7,530 nt of DNA from Rhodocyclaceae bacterium (GTDB taxonomy: Bacteria; Pseudomonadota; Gammaproteobacteria; Burkholderiales; Rhodocyclaceae). Within the stretch, counting starts at the first letter, position 1, and every line of letters begins with the position of its first letter. The stretch is from the NCBI GenBank assembly GCA_013821865.1, contig PNJM01000132.1, forward strand, positions 1 to 7,530, in the 5' to 3' direction. Below are positions 1 through 6,313 of this stretch, piece by piece. The notes beneath the pieces are model-generated. The model was given only the letters and a program-made list of their open reading frames with translations. It did not search any database and had not been told where the DNA came from. Position numbers and translations under genes: made by a program.

Positions 1-1
1 C

Positions 2-742
2 GACCTGCTGGGCGCGATCAAGCTGCGCACGGCGCAGAACGAGCGCGTGCTGGTGACGACGCTGACCAAGCGCCTGGCCGAGGAACTGACCGATTACTTC
101 GGCGAGAGCGGCATCAAGGTGCGCTACCTGCACTCGGATATCGAAACCGTGGAGCGGGTCGAGATCATCCGCGACCTGCGACTGGGCGAGTTCGATGTGC
201 TGATCGGCATCAATCTGCTGCGCGAGGGTCTGGATATCCCCGAGGTTTCGCTGGTGGCCATCCTGGATGCGGACAAGGAAGGTTTCCTGCGCTCGGAACG
301 GTCACTGATCCAGACCATGGGCCGGGCGGCACGCCACATCAACGGCACGGCCATCCTCTATGCCGATAAAACGACGGATTCCATGAAGCGCGCCATTGCC
401 GAGACGGAACGGCGCCGCGCCAAACAGGTGAGCTATAACGAAGCCCATGGCATTACGCCCATCGGCGTGACCAAGCGTATCAAGGACATCATCGATGGCA
501 TTTACGATGCCGAGGCCGGCGCCGAAGCGCTGGCGGTCGAGCAGTCTCGGCTGCGCTATGTGGCGATGGACGAAAAGACCCTGGCCCGTGAGATCCGCAG
601 GCTGGAGAAACAGATGCAACAGCATGCGAAAAACCTGGAATTCGAGGAAGCGGCTGCCGCGCGGGACGAACTTTTCCGGCTCAAGAAGCAGGCCTTCGGC
701 GTGGTCGAGCACGATTTGCCGGATTCGGGGAAAGCGGCATGA
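2..742 (+). CDS. uvrB: UvrABC excinuclease subunit B, C-terminal part (5' end outside window)
   Basis: UvrB is the damage-verifying, helicase-like subunit of nucleotide excision repair; it is loaded by UvrA and recruits UvrC to make the incisions. The reading frame is open from base 2 and gives 246 residues, so roughly the first two thirds of a normal UvrB (about 670 residues) lies left of the window. Visible are the second RecA-like domain with VLVTTLTKR, the motif V segment [13 protein letters not shown] (fragment residues about 69-81), the motif VI segment QTMGRAAR (about 104-111), and the C-terminal UVR domain (about 198-230, [20 protein letters not shown]) that contacts UvrC and UvrA. 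No frameshift or missing motif is seen in the part present. The TGA stop overlaps the ATG of the next gene as ATGA (739-742), which suggests translational coupling. Family assignment is secure from near-identity to the UvrB signature segments. Confidence 0.97.
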   Translation, partial: DLLGAIKLRTAQNERVLVTTLTKRLAEELTDYFGESGIKVRYLHSDIETVERVEIIRDLRLGEFDVLIGINLLREGLDIPEVSLVAILDADKEGFLRSERSLIQTMGRAARHINGTAILYADKTTDSMKRAIAETERRRAKQVSYNEAHGITPIGVTKRIKDIIDGIYDAEAGAEALAVEQSRLRYVAMDEKTLAREIRRLEKQMQQHAKNLEFEEAAAARDELFRLKKQAFGVVEHDLPDSGKAA

Positions 743-1221
743 CACGAGTTTTATTCGTCTGCACGGGCAACATCTGCCGTTCGCCGACAGCGGAAGGAGT
801 TGCTAAATACATTATAAAAAACAATAAATTAGAATATATAGTTGATGTTGATTCTGCTGGAACGCATGATTACCACATCGGCGAGGCGCCCGATCCGCGC
901 ACCCAGCAGGCTGCCTTGAGGCGGGGGGTAGACCTGTCCGGCTTGCGCGCCCGGAAAGTGCAACCGGAGGACTTCGAGCGCTTCGACCTGGTTCTTGCCA
1001 TGGATCGCCACAATCTAGCCTTATTGAAGCGGGGCTGTCCAGCCCAGTACCATCCCAAGCTCGACTTGTTCATGCGCTATTCGACCAGCTTCGATGCCGA
1101 GGAAGTGCCGGATCCGTATTACGGAGGGGACAAAGGTTTCGAACTGGTGCTCGACATGGTCGAGGATGCGGCACGCGGATTGATCGAAGCGTTGCGCACG
1201 CAAAAGGATCGGGTAGGGTGA
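739..1221 (+). CDS. Low-molecular-weight protein-tyrosine phosphatase
   Basis: This 160-residue cytoplasmic protein has the full active site of the LMW-PTP family, which hydrolyses phosphotyrosine through a cysteinyl-phosphate intermediate. The P-loop CTGNICRS is at residues 8-15 (nucleophile C8, R14), the typical [11 protein letters not shown] segment follows at 39-49, and the general acid is D125 in DPYYGG. Length is normal for the family. Its substrate cannot be read from sequence, and no capsule genes or tyrosine kinase gene are nearby. The start is fixed by the 4-bp ATGA overlap with uvrB, so it is probably co-transcribed with it. Two oddities: bases 801-840 are about 12% GC inside a GC-rich gene, encoding residues around [10 protein letters not shown], yet alignment by eye to the family needs no gap; and the last codons (GTA GGG TGA) coincide with the predicted 3' end of a minus-strand group II intron remnant, so the native C-terminus may have been altered. 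Confidence 0.95.
   Translation: MTRVLFVCTGNICRSPTAEGVAKYIIKNNKLEYIVDVDSAGTHDYHIGEAPDPRTQQAALRRGVDLSGLRARKVQPEDFERFDLVLAMDRHNLALLKRGCPAQYHPKLDLFMRYSTSFDAEEVPDPYYGGDKGFELVLDMVEDAARGLIEALRTQKDRVG
801..860. other. AT-rich tract inside the phosphatase gene
   Basis: By direct count only 14 of 60 bases are G or C, and only 5 of 40 in 801-840, while the flanking coding sequence is clearly GC-rich. The codons used here (ATA, TTA, AAA, AAT) are rare in the rest of the window. The reading frame and the expected spacing between the P-loop and the [10 protein letters not shown] motif are kept. A weak sigma70-like pair can be drawn (TTGCTA at 800-805, AATAAA at 823-828, 17-bp spacer), but any AT-rich stretch would offer one. 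As RNA it would be a single-stranded AU-rich stretch of the kind RNase E cuts. The origin and any function are unknown. Confidence 0.7.
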
Positions 1222-1290
1222 GGGGGCACCTCATCAACCCTCTCACACCACCGTACGTGCGGTTTCGGATACGGCGGTCCAAGCAACACT
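1213..1290 (-). ncRNA. Group II intron 3'-end remnant (domains V and VI)
   Basis: Read on the minus strand, 1277-1248 folds as a domain V: the lower stem CCGCCGTA pairs with TACGGTGG. It carries a CGC catalytic triad opposite GTG, a two-base CG bulge (1256-1255) and a short upper stem with one C-C mismatch. It is followed by the linker TGTGAGA and a domain VI-like hairpin (about 1240-1216), in which GGG pairs with CCC and TGAGG with CCTCA. The predicted intron end is CCCTAC at 1218-1213, matching the AY 3' ends of group II introns, with an A seven bases from that end as candidate branch point. The CACGTACGG block and the GAGAGGG following it are highly typical of bacterial group II introns. 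No domains I-III and no reverse transcriptase lie upstream on that strand, so this is a fragment and cannot self-splice in cis. The fold was done by eye; a covariance-model search is the decisive test. Confidence 0.6.
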
Positions 1291-1378
1291 GTGCTGGAAC
1301 CAAAAGGCGGAAACCCAGGTCAATTTGGTAACGCCGCCTGAACTCCGGAGGATACTCCCGCGTCTCCAACAACCATCC
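1291..1378. other. Probable further intron-derived sequence, no gene
   Basis: This stretch continues the minus-strand element upstream of domain V and would correspond to domain IV or the end of a lost intron ORF. A minus-strand reading (REYPPEFRRRYQIDLGF, then CCLDRRIRNRTYGG across the domain V region) resembles peptides that I recall as spurious ORFs annotated beside group II introns in many proteobacteria; that is recollection, not a search result. The outer boundary of the remnant cannot be placed from one sequence; it may reach as far as the start codon at 1379. A GGAGGAT at 1347-1353 is too far (about 26 bases) from that codon to act as its ribosome binding site. Confidence 0.35.
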
Positions 1379-1774
1379 ATGATTCGGATCTATCGTTGCT
1401 TCATCGCTAAGCTGGCCATCGCGTTGCTGCTGTTCATGCAGTTCGCGGTGGCAGCCTACGCCTGCCCGGGCGTGGCGGGGGCTCGCGAGTCGTCCCAGGC
1501 CATGGGAGATGCCTCCATGGAAATGGAGGGGGGCGGTTGCATGAACCTCGACCTCTCCGACCCCAACCTCTGCCTGCAATACAGCCAGCAAGACAGGCAG
1601 GTGACGGGGCATGCCAGCCCGCCGGTGCCGCTTCTGGTCGATTTGCCCCTGCTGGCGGTCGTACCCTCCATTGAGCTTTTCCTCGAACCGGCATTGCCCG
1701 GCGTCCCCGCGGAATTCCTGGCGAGAATCACCGCGCCGCCGCCCTTCATACGCTTCGGCGTGTTCCGATCCTAG
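1379..1774 (+). CDS. Secreted small protein, possibly metal-resistance associated
   Basis: I do not recognise this 131-residue protein firmly. It starts with a clear Sec signal peptide (basic MIRIYRCFIAK, hydrophobic core to about residue 26, likely cleavage after AYA at 28). The mature part begins with Cys29, has a Met/Glu-rich patch (AMGDASMEMEGGG, 41-53), Cys54 and Cys65 in a C-x10-C spacing, a Pro-rich hydrophobic segment (81-103) and a C-terminal APPPFIRFGVFRS. This design (signal peptide, few Cys and Met, hydrophobic middle, APP-x-IRxxxFR-like tail) recalls small periplasmic proteins encoded beside copper or RND efflux genes in betaproteobacteria. The CopK-like gene 100 bp downstream fits that. 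An upstream in-frame GTG at 1325 would add 18 residues lying in intron-derived DNA, so ATG 1379 is preferred because it gives a clean signal peptide. It lacks a visible Shine-Dalgarno. Function is inferred from context only. Confidence 0.6.
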   Translation: MIRIYRCFIAKLAIALLLFMQFAVAAYACPGVAGARESSQAMGDASMEMEGGGCMNLDLSDPNLCLQYSQQDRQVTGHASPPVPLLVDLPLLAVVPSIELFLEPALPGVPAEFLARITAPPPFIRFGVFRS

Positions 1775-1860
1775 CCTCCTGAGCCGTTTTCTTCCGTCCG
1801 CGGCGCAAGTTGTCCTCACCCGGCGCACGGCCAGTGTGCCGCTTTCTGGTCATTTTTTCA
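1775..1860 (+). other. Spacer between the two secreted-protein genes
   Basis: These 86 bases hold no convincing terminator hairpin and no clear sigma70 promoter, so the two genes could share a transcript. No MerR-type or CopR-type operator was recognised by eye. Confidence 0.3.
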
Positions 1861-1868
1861 AAAGGAGA
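1861..1868 (+). promoter_or_regulatory. Ribosome binding site of the CopK-like gene
   Basis: AAAGGAGA lies six bases upstream of ATG 1875 and is the strongest Shine-Dalgarno in the window. It fixes the start of the CopK-like gene at 1875 rather than at the upstream in-frame start codon near 1611, and suggests efficient translation. Confidence 0.85.
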
Positions 1869-1874
1869 CCCACC

Positions 1875-2138
1875 ATGCGTAAATTCATTCTTCCCCTGCT
1901 GATGCTGTTTTCCCTGCCCGCTTTCGCTGCCGAAGAGCAGACCATTGAACTCAAGGATGGGGGCAGAGTCATGGTCAAGAAGGACGGCACCATGGTACAC
2001 ATAGATGCCGCAGGCAACCGTGTCAAGATGCGGGACGGTGGCATCATGGAGGCCAGAGATGGCACGAAGCTCATGATGAAGAACAATGCCATCTGGAAGC
2101 AGATCACCGAAAAGGGAACCCTTAACCCGAAGTTCTAA
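1875..2138 (+). CDS. copK: CopK-family periplasmic copper-binding protein
   Basis: The 87-residue product has a Sec signal peptide (MRKFILPLLMLFSLPAFA, cleaved after residue 18) and a mature domain of about 69 residues. That domain matches the Cupriavidus metallidurans CopK pattern recalled from memory: LxDGxxVxVxKDG, then MEARDGTKLMMKNN. CopK is a small beta-rich periplasmic protein that binds Cu(I) through a cluster of methionines. By alignment, the CopK ligands Met28, Met38, Met44 and Met54 correspond here to His42, Met52, Met58 and Met68, and CopK Met26 to Met40. So three of four are kept and one is His. The His-containing C-terminal tail of CopK is absent, replaced by QITEKGTLNPKF. The domain has an internal repeat (DGGRVMVKKDGT and DGGIMEARDGTK). 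A strong ribosome binding site precedes it and a hairpin follows it. No other cop genes (copA, copB, copRS) are in the window, so it stands apart from a full cop operon here. Confidence 0.8.
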   Translation: MRKFILPLLMLFSLPAFAAEEQTIELKDGGRVMVKKDGTMVHIDAAGNRVKMRDGGIMEARDGTKLMMKNNAIWKQITEKGTLNPKF

Positions 2139-2144
2139 GGTAGC

Positions 2145-2171
2145 GGCGGACAGCCCATCGGGCCGTCCGCC
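2145..2171. terminator. Strong hairpin between convergent copK and rne
   Basis: GGCGGAC (2145-2151) pairs with GTCCGCC (2165-2171), and after one A-C mismatch GCCC pairs with GGGC around an ATC loop, giving 11 base pairs. On the plus strand a T6 run occurs only at 2192-2197, about 20 bases after the stem, so this is not a textbook intrinsic terminator. On the minus strand no T run follows. It most likely marks or protects the 3' ends of both convergent transcripts. Confidence 0.55.
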
Positions 2172-2225
2172 CTTGCCCGTTACAGGAACCGTTTTTTAAC
2201 CTGCATTAATTCCGAACCTCCCGGA

Positions 2226-4904
2226 TTACTTCCGCGTTTCCACCTGCATCAGCGGCTCTTCACTGAACACCATTGCGGGCTTCGGCTTGCGCCCCAGCGG
2301 CACTTCCGGTTGGAGCGTGACGGTGAGGTTGCTGACAGCCTTGTCCCGGCTGGTTTCGATCATGACCAGGCCGCTTTCCTGCAATGCTGCCGTGATATCG
2401 ACCTTGGGTGCTGCGGGCGCCGGGGTTGCGACCGGCTGCGGCGCGGCCGGGGCCGGAGGTTCCGCGATGACGGCCGGCTCGATGACTGAAGGAAGTTCCT
2501 GTGGGACGAACGGAGGAAGCTCCGGTGATTCGTAAATCGGCACCGGCGCCGGAGCGGGCTCGACGGGTTGTGCCGCCGCCACGGGCTCTGTCGGCTTTTC
2601 CTCGACAGGCAGCGGCACGGGAGCCGGGGCTACTGCTTGGGCTGCCGGTTCCAGGGCCAGCGGCGCCTGGGCCGGAACCGCCTGGAGTGCTTTCTCTTCG
2701 ATACCGGGCTGTTCGCCAGCAGCCTGCCCGGACGGTTGCTGGTCCTCGGGGCGGCGCTCGCCACGCTCGCGGCCACGGCCGCGGCGGCCGCGGCGGCCGC
2801 GACGCTCCTCCTGGCCTTCGGCCTGGGGACCTGCAGCCGGTGTCTCAATGGCACCGATTACGGGGGCGATGGGTGTTTCTGTCGGCTGCGGCTGCGGCGG
2901 GCGCTGTGGCTGGCGCGGCTGACGCTCTGGGCGATCCGGACGCTCCCCACGCTCCTGGCGCTCGCCGCGTTCCGGGCGCTGGCGCTTCGGCTCGCGGCTT
3001 TCCTGTTCGGGGCGCGGGCCGGATTGACGCGGCTGCTGGCGCTCGCGCGGTTCCTGCCGACCGCCTTCCCGGCGTCCGCGGCCGCGCTCGCCACGTTCTC
3101 CACGCTCGCTGCGGCCTTCACGCGGCTGTTCGCGCCGGGCAGGGCGTTCGGTTTTCTCGACCGGCGCCGGCTCCCCTTTGCGGTTGCCTCGGAACCAGCC
3201 AAAGATCTTGCTGATGATGCCGGGTTGCTCCTCGGCCTGAGGACGTGCCTGGGCCTGCGGTACCGGCGGCTTGGGCTCGACGATCGGAGCGGGTTGGGGC
3301 GGGGTAATACCCTTGACCGCCGCCTCCGGGCGCGCCGGACGTGCTTCAGTCTGGGCGGAGGGCGGCTGGTAGGCCTCAGTCGGTGGCGCTTCGACCATCT
3401 TGTAGCTCGGCAGGGCGACATCTTCCAGGTTGAGTTGGTCGTGGCGCAGGCGCACGATCTCGTGAGCCGGCGTTTCAAGGTGCGTATTCGGGATGAGGAC
3501 AATGTTCACCTTGTGCCGCAGTTCGATGGCGCGTACGTCGTCGCGCTTCTCGTTGAGCAGGAAGGTGGCGACATCGACCGGGATCTGGACATGCACGGCA
3601 CCGGTGTTCTCCTTCATCGCCTCCTCTTCGAGGATGCGCAGGATGTGCAGTGCGGCCGACTCGGTGCTGCGGATGTGCCCCGTGCCGGTACAGCGCGGGC
3701 AGGGAATATAGGTCATCTCGGCAAGCGCCGGGCGCAAGCGCTGGCGCGACAGCTCGAGCAGGCCGAAGCGCGAGATCTTGCCGGTCTGGACGCGGGCACG
3801 GTCGAAGTGCAGCGCATCGCGCAGACGGTTCTCCACCTCGCGCTGGGCGCGCGGATTTTCCATGTCGATGAAGTCGATGACAATCAGGCCGCCGAGGTCG
3901 CGCAGGCGCAACTGGCGGGCAATCTCGTCGGCGGCCTCGAGGTTGGTGCGCAGCGCGGTTTCCTCGATATCGGCGCCGCGGGTGGCGCGGCCGGAGTTGA
4001 CGTCCACCGCCACCAGTGCTTCAGTGTGGTCCACCACGATGGCACCGCCGGAGGGCAGGGTGACCTGGCGGCCGAAGGCGGTTTCGATCTGGTGCTCGAT
4101 CTGGAAGCGGGAAAACAGAGGCACATCGTCGTGGTAGCGCTTGATGCGTGAGACGGTCGCCGGCATGACGTGGCTCATAAACTGCTGCGCCTGCTCGAAC
4201 ACGTCGTCGGTATCGATGAGGATCTCGCCGATGTCCGGCTGGAAATAGTCGCGGATGGCGCGGATGACCAGGCTGCCTTCCTGGTAGATGAGGAACGCGC
4301 CCTTCTGGCTGCCGGCGGCGCCGTCGATGGCGCGCCACAGTTGCAGCAGATAATTGAGGTCCCACTGTAGTTCTTCGGCACCGCGGCCGATGCCGGCGGT
4401 GCGGGCGATCAGGCTCATGCCCTGGGGGACTTCGAGCTGATCCATGGCGTCGCGCAGTTCGGCGCGATCCTCCCCCTCGACGCGGCGCGACACGCCGCCG
4501 CCGCGCGGGTTGTTCGGCATGAGGACGAGATAGCGGCCGGCCAGCGAGATGAAGGTGGTGAGGGCGGCGCCCTTGTTGCCGCGCTCGTCCTTGTCCACCT
4601 GGACGATCAGTTCCTGGCCTTCTTTGAGGGCTTCCTTGATCGTGGCCCTGGACGGGTCAACCCCGGGCTGGAAGTACGATCTGGAAACTTCCTTGAAGGG
4701 CAGGAAGCCGTGGCGCTCGGCGCCGTAATCGACGAAAGCCGCCTCGAGACTGGGCTCGATGCGGGTGATGACGGCCTTGTAGATGTTGCTCTTGCGTTGT
4801 TCCTTGGCGGCCGATTCGATGTCGAGGTCTATGAGCTTCTGGCCATCGACAATGGCGACACGGAGTTCCTCGGCCTGTGTCGCGTTGAACAGCATGCGTT
4901 TCAT
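2226..4904 (-). CDS. rne: Ribonuclease E
   Basis: RNase E is the essential endonuclease of mRNA decay and of rRNA and tRNA processing, and the scaffold of the degradosome at the inner membrane. The 892-residue product starts [10 protein letters not shown]. It has the S1 RNA-binding domain (about 36-125), the DNase I-like catalytic domain with Mg-binding D301 (VAVDVNSG) and D344 (IVIDFIDM), and the Zn-link CPRCTGTG with C402 and C405, all two residues before the E. coli positions. The small domain ends near 500. After a Pro-rich linker comes an amphipathic helix, [12 protein letters not shown] (562-573), a likely membrane anchor. Arg-rich RNA-binding tracts follow at 585-670 and 699-720 (repeated RGER, RRGRRGR), then a Pro/Ala-rich stretch and a conserved-looking C-terminus. 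A ribosome binding site GGGAG (4918-4914) lies nine bases before the ATG. It is divergent from rluC as in E. coli, with a long leader that may support autoregulation. Confidence 0.97.
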   Translation of the reverse strand: MKRMLFNATQAEELRVAIVDGQKLIDLDIESAAKEQRKSNIYKAVITRIEPSLEAAFVDYGAERHGFLPFKEVSRSYFQPGVDPSRATIKEALKEGQELIVQVDKDERGNKGAALTTFISLAGRYLVLMPNNPRGGGVSRRVEGEDRAELRDAMDQLEVPQGMSLIARTAGIGRGAEELQWDLNYLLQLWRAIDGAAGSQKGAFLIYQEGSLVIRAIRDYFQPDIGEILIDTDDVFEQAQQFMSHVMPATVSRIKRYHDDVPLFSRFQIEHQIETAFGRQVTLPSGGAIVVDHTEALVAVDVNSGRATRGADIEETALRTNLEAADEIARQLRLRDLGGLIVIDFIDMENPRAQREVENRLRDALHFDRARVQTGKISRFGLLELSRQRLRPALAEMTYIPCPRCTGTGHIRSTESAALHILRILEEEAMKENTGAVHVQIPVDVATFLLNEKRDDVRAIELRHKVNIVLIPNTHLETPAHEIVRLRHDQLNLEDVALPSYKMVEAPPTEAYQPPSAQTEARPARPEAAVKGITPPQPAPIVEPKPPVPQAQARPQAEEQPGIISKIFGWFRGNRKGEPAPVEKTERPARREQPREGRSERGERGERGRGRREGGRQEPRERQQPRQSGPRPEQESREPKRQRPERGERQERGERPDRPERQPRQPQRPPQPQPTETPIAPVIGAIETPAAGPQAEGQEERRGRRGRRGRGRERGERRPEDQQPSGQAAGEQPGIEEKALQAVPAQAPLALEPAAQAVAPAPVPLPVEEKPTEPVAAAQPVEPAPAPVPIYESPELPPFVPQELPSVIEPAVIAEPPAPAAPQPVATPAPAAPKVDITAALQESGLVMIETSRDKAVSNLTVTLQPEVPLGRKPKPAMVFSEEPLMQVETRK

Positions 4905-4913
4905 TGTTTTGTT

Positions 4914-4933
4914 CTCCCGCGCGCAAACACGGG
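4914..4933 (-). promoter_or_regulatory. Hairpin covering part of the rne ribosome binding site
   Basis: On the minus strand CCCGTG (4933-4928) can pair with CGCGGG (4921-4916), six pairs including one T-G, with a six-base loop. The final GGG belongs to the Shine-Dalgarno GGGAG (4918-4914) of rne. In E. coli the rne leader carries stem-loops that bind RNase E and mediate feedback control of its own mRNA; a similar role here is inference. The fold is by eye, and the stem is short. Confidence 0.4.
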
Positions 4934-5322
4934 AAAGACAAACCGCATCCGGTTCAAACGGATTGGATTAGTTTGGTTGTGTCGATGTCATCAGACGGTG
5001 GCAGGTTCAAACTAACTTTCGGGTTTGTCTTCGGCGCGTCCTGAAAACGAAGCTTCAGCGAAGGCTAACTTTAGGTTATGCCCGGGCTAAAACGCCTTCA
5101 GGACCGTGCGGTTCGCGTGTGCTTTGTGCGCGCAATTCGAGTAATATCGCTGCTTTTGGTGAGCGAATTAACCCTTGATCTCGGCTCGCCGGAGTCGGTG
5201 TCAATCGACTGCACCCCCGGCGCGCCGGCTGATGCCGCTTCGGGTCATCGGGCGCGCATCTGAGGGTTGCCGGAATTATTCTTCGCGACAAGCCCCCGAA
5301 GGCTGGGCAAACCAGTCCGCAG

Positions 5323-5328
5323 TATATT
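5323..5328 (+). promoter_or_regulatory. Possible -10 box directly upstream of rluC
   Basis: TATATT ends four bases before ATG 5333, so a transcript started from it would begin at or within a few bases of the start codon and would be leaderless. No recognisable -35 lies at the right distance, which keeps confidence low. Confidence 0.3.
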
Positions 5329-5332
5329 CAAA

Positions 5333-6313
5333 ATGAAGGAGTTAAGCAAAGCCCCTGTCGTCCGGCACGTAATCGGCGAGGAGGCCGACGGCCAGCGCAT
5401 CGACAATTTCCTGCTGCGCATCTGCAAGGGGGTGCCGAAGAGCCACATCTATCGCATCCTGCGCAGCGGCCAGGTTCGGGTCAACAGCAAGCGGATCGGG
5501 CCTGACTACCGCCTGCAGATGGGGGATGAGGTGCGTGTGCCGCCCTTGCAGTTGGGGGCCGCTAAGGCCGTCGTGCCGGTACCGCCGGGGCGGGATTTCC
5601 GGATCGTCTTCGAGGACGATGCGCTCCTGGTTATCGACAAGCCGGCCGGCACGGCCGTGCATGGCGGCAGCGGCGTGAGCTTCGGCGTCATCGAGCGGTT
5701 GCGCCGGCAGCGGCCGCTGGCACGCTTCCTGGAGTTGGCACACCGGCTGGACCGCGAAACTTCCGGCCTGCTTCTGGTGGCAAAGAAGCGCTCGGCGCTG
5801 ACAGCCCTGCACGACATGTTCCGCGCGGGGCGCATCGAGAAGCGCTATCTGGCCCTGGTCAAGGGTCGCTGGATGGAGCCGCTGCGGCATGTCAGGCTTT
5901 CCCTGCACAAGTACCTGACCGAGGAGGGCGAACGCCGCGTCAGCGTTTCGCACGAGGGCAAGGCCGCGCGCAGCATCGTGCGGCTGGCGGCGCGCTGGCA
6001 GAATTTCAGCCTGGTCGAGGTGGAACTGGAAACGGGCCGCACGCACCAGATTCGCGTGCATCTCACGCATCTCGGCTACCCGCTCTGCGGCGACGACAAG
6101 TACGGCGATTTCGCGCTGAACAAGGCCTTGCAAAAGCAGGGACTGGGACGCATGTTCCTGCATGCCGGAAAATTGGCGCTCGACCATCCGCTGACCGGCG
6201 AGCGGATCGAGCTGGCAGCGCCGCTGCCGGATGATCTGGCGCGGTTCCTGGTCAGGCTGGAACAGAATGAACAGAGAGACTATGGGACGGAATTACCGAC
6301 TGATCGTCTTTGA
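5333..6313 (+). CDS. rluC: 23S rRNA pseudouridine(955/2504/2580) synthase RluC
   Basis: RluC converts three uridines of 23S rRNA (E. coli U955, U2504, U2580, near the peptidyl-transferase centre) to pseudouridine. The 326-residue product has an N-terminal S4 RNA-binding domain (about 20-70: QRIDNFLLRICKGVPKSHIYRI style, split here as QRIDNFLLR and KGVPKSHIYRIL). The RluA-type catalytic domain has HRLDRETSG with catalytic D140, NKP-like VIDKPAGTAVHGGSG (100-114), and GRTHQIRVH (235-243). The match to E. coli RluC (319 residues) runs end to end. ATG 5333 is chosen because conservation starts just after it; a TTG at 5267 would add 22 unsupported residues. No Shine-Dalgarno precedes ATG 5333; an AAGGAG (5336-5341) lies just inside the gene. 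It is divergent from rne as in E. coli, and its end overlaps the next gene by 32 bases. Confidence 0.95.
   Translation: MKELSKAPVVRHVIGEEADGQRIDNFLLRICKGVPKSHIYRILRSGQVRVNSKRIGPDYRLQMGDEVRVPPLQLGAAKAVVPVPPGRDFRIVFEDDALLVIDKPAGTAVHGGSGVSFGVIERLRRQRPLARFLELAHRLDRETSGLLLVAKKRSALTALHDMFRAGRIEKRYLALVKGRWMEPLRHVRLSLHKYLTEEGERRVSVSHEGKAARSIVRLAARWQNFSLVEVELETGRTHQIRVHLTHLGYPLCGDDKYGDFALNKALQKQGLGRMFLHAGKLALDHPLTGERIELAAPLPDDLARFLVRLEQNEQRDYGTELPTDRL

Larger units (their letters stand above)
4905..5332. promoter_or_regulatory. Divergent regulatory region between rne and rluC
   Basis: This 428-bp non-coding stretch must hold the promoters of both genes and the rne leader. For rne (minus strand) a perfect TTGACA lies at 5204-5199, with only a weak -10 (GATCAA, 5180-5175, 18-bp spacer). 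Its use would give a leader of roughly 260 bases. Other structures seen: a hairpin ATCCG/CGGAT at 4947-4963; an 8-bp inverted repeat GTCCTGAA (5038-5045) with TTCAGGAC (5097-5104); the palindromes GCCCGGGC (5080-5087) and CCGGCGCGCCGG (5217-5228); and a repeated CTAACTTT at 5012-5019 and 5065-5072. No supported gene was found; the short ORFs have no homology I recognise and no good ribosome binding sites. Confidence 0.55.

Noticed and set aside
1325..1378. N-terminal extension of the exported 131-residue protein from the in-frame GTG at 1325
   Set aside because: It would bury the signal peptide behind 18 residues translated from likely intron-derived DNA.
1070..1828. A 252-codon minus-strand frame covering the intron relic and parts of both flanking genes
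   Set aside because: It runs through the antisense of the phosphatase gene and of the signal-peptide protein, and its middle is the translation of non-coding intron sequence; no protein domain is seen.
1611..1874. Upstream extension of the CopK-like gene in the same frame
   Set aside because: The strong ribosome binding site and clean signal peptide fix the start at 1875.
2501..3214. A 237-codon plus-strand frame over the rne tail
   Set aside because: Shadow of the repetitive Arg/Pro-rich coding sequence; no motifs and no independent ribosome binding site.
2568..4151. A 527-codon open frame on the plus strand, antisense to rne
   Set aside because: It lies wholly within rne, its protein is low-complexity Arg/Leu/Ala typical of reading GC-rich code backwards, and it has no recognisable domain; rne is unmistakable.
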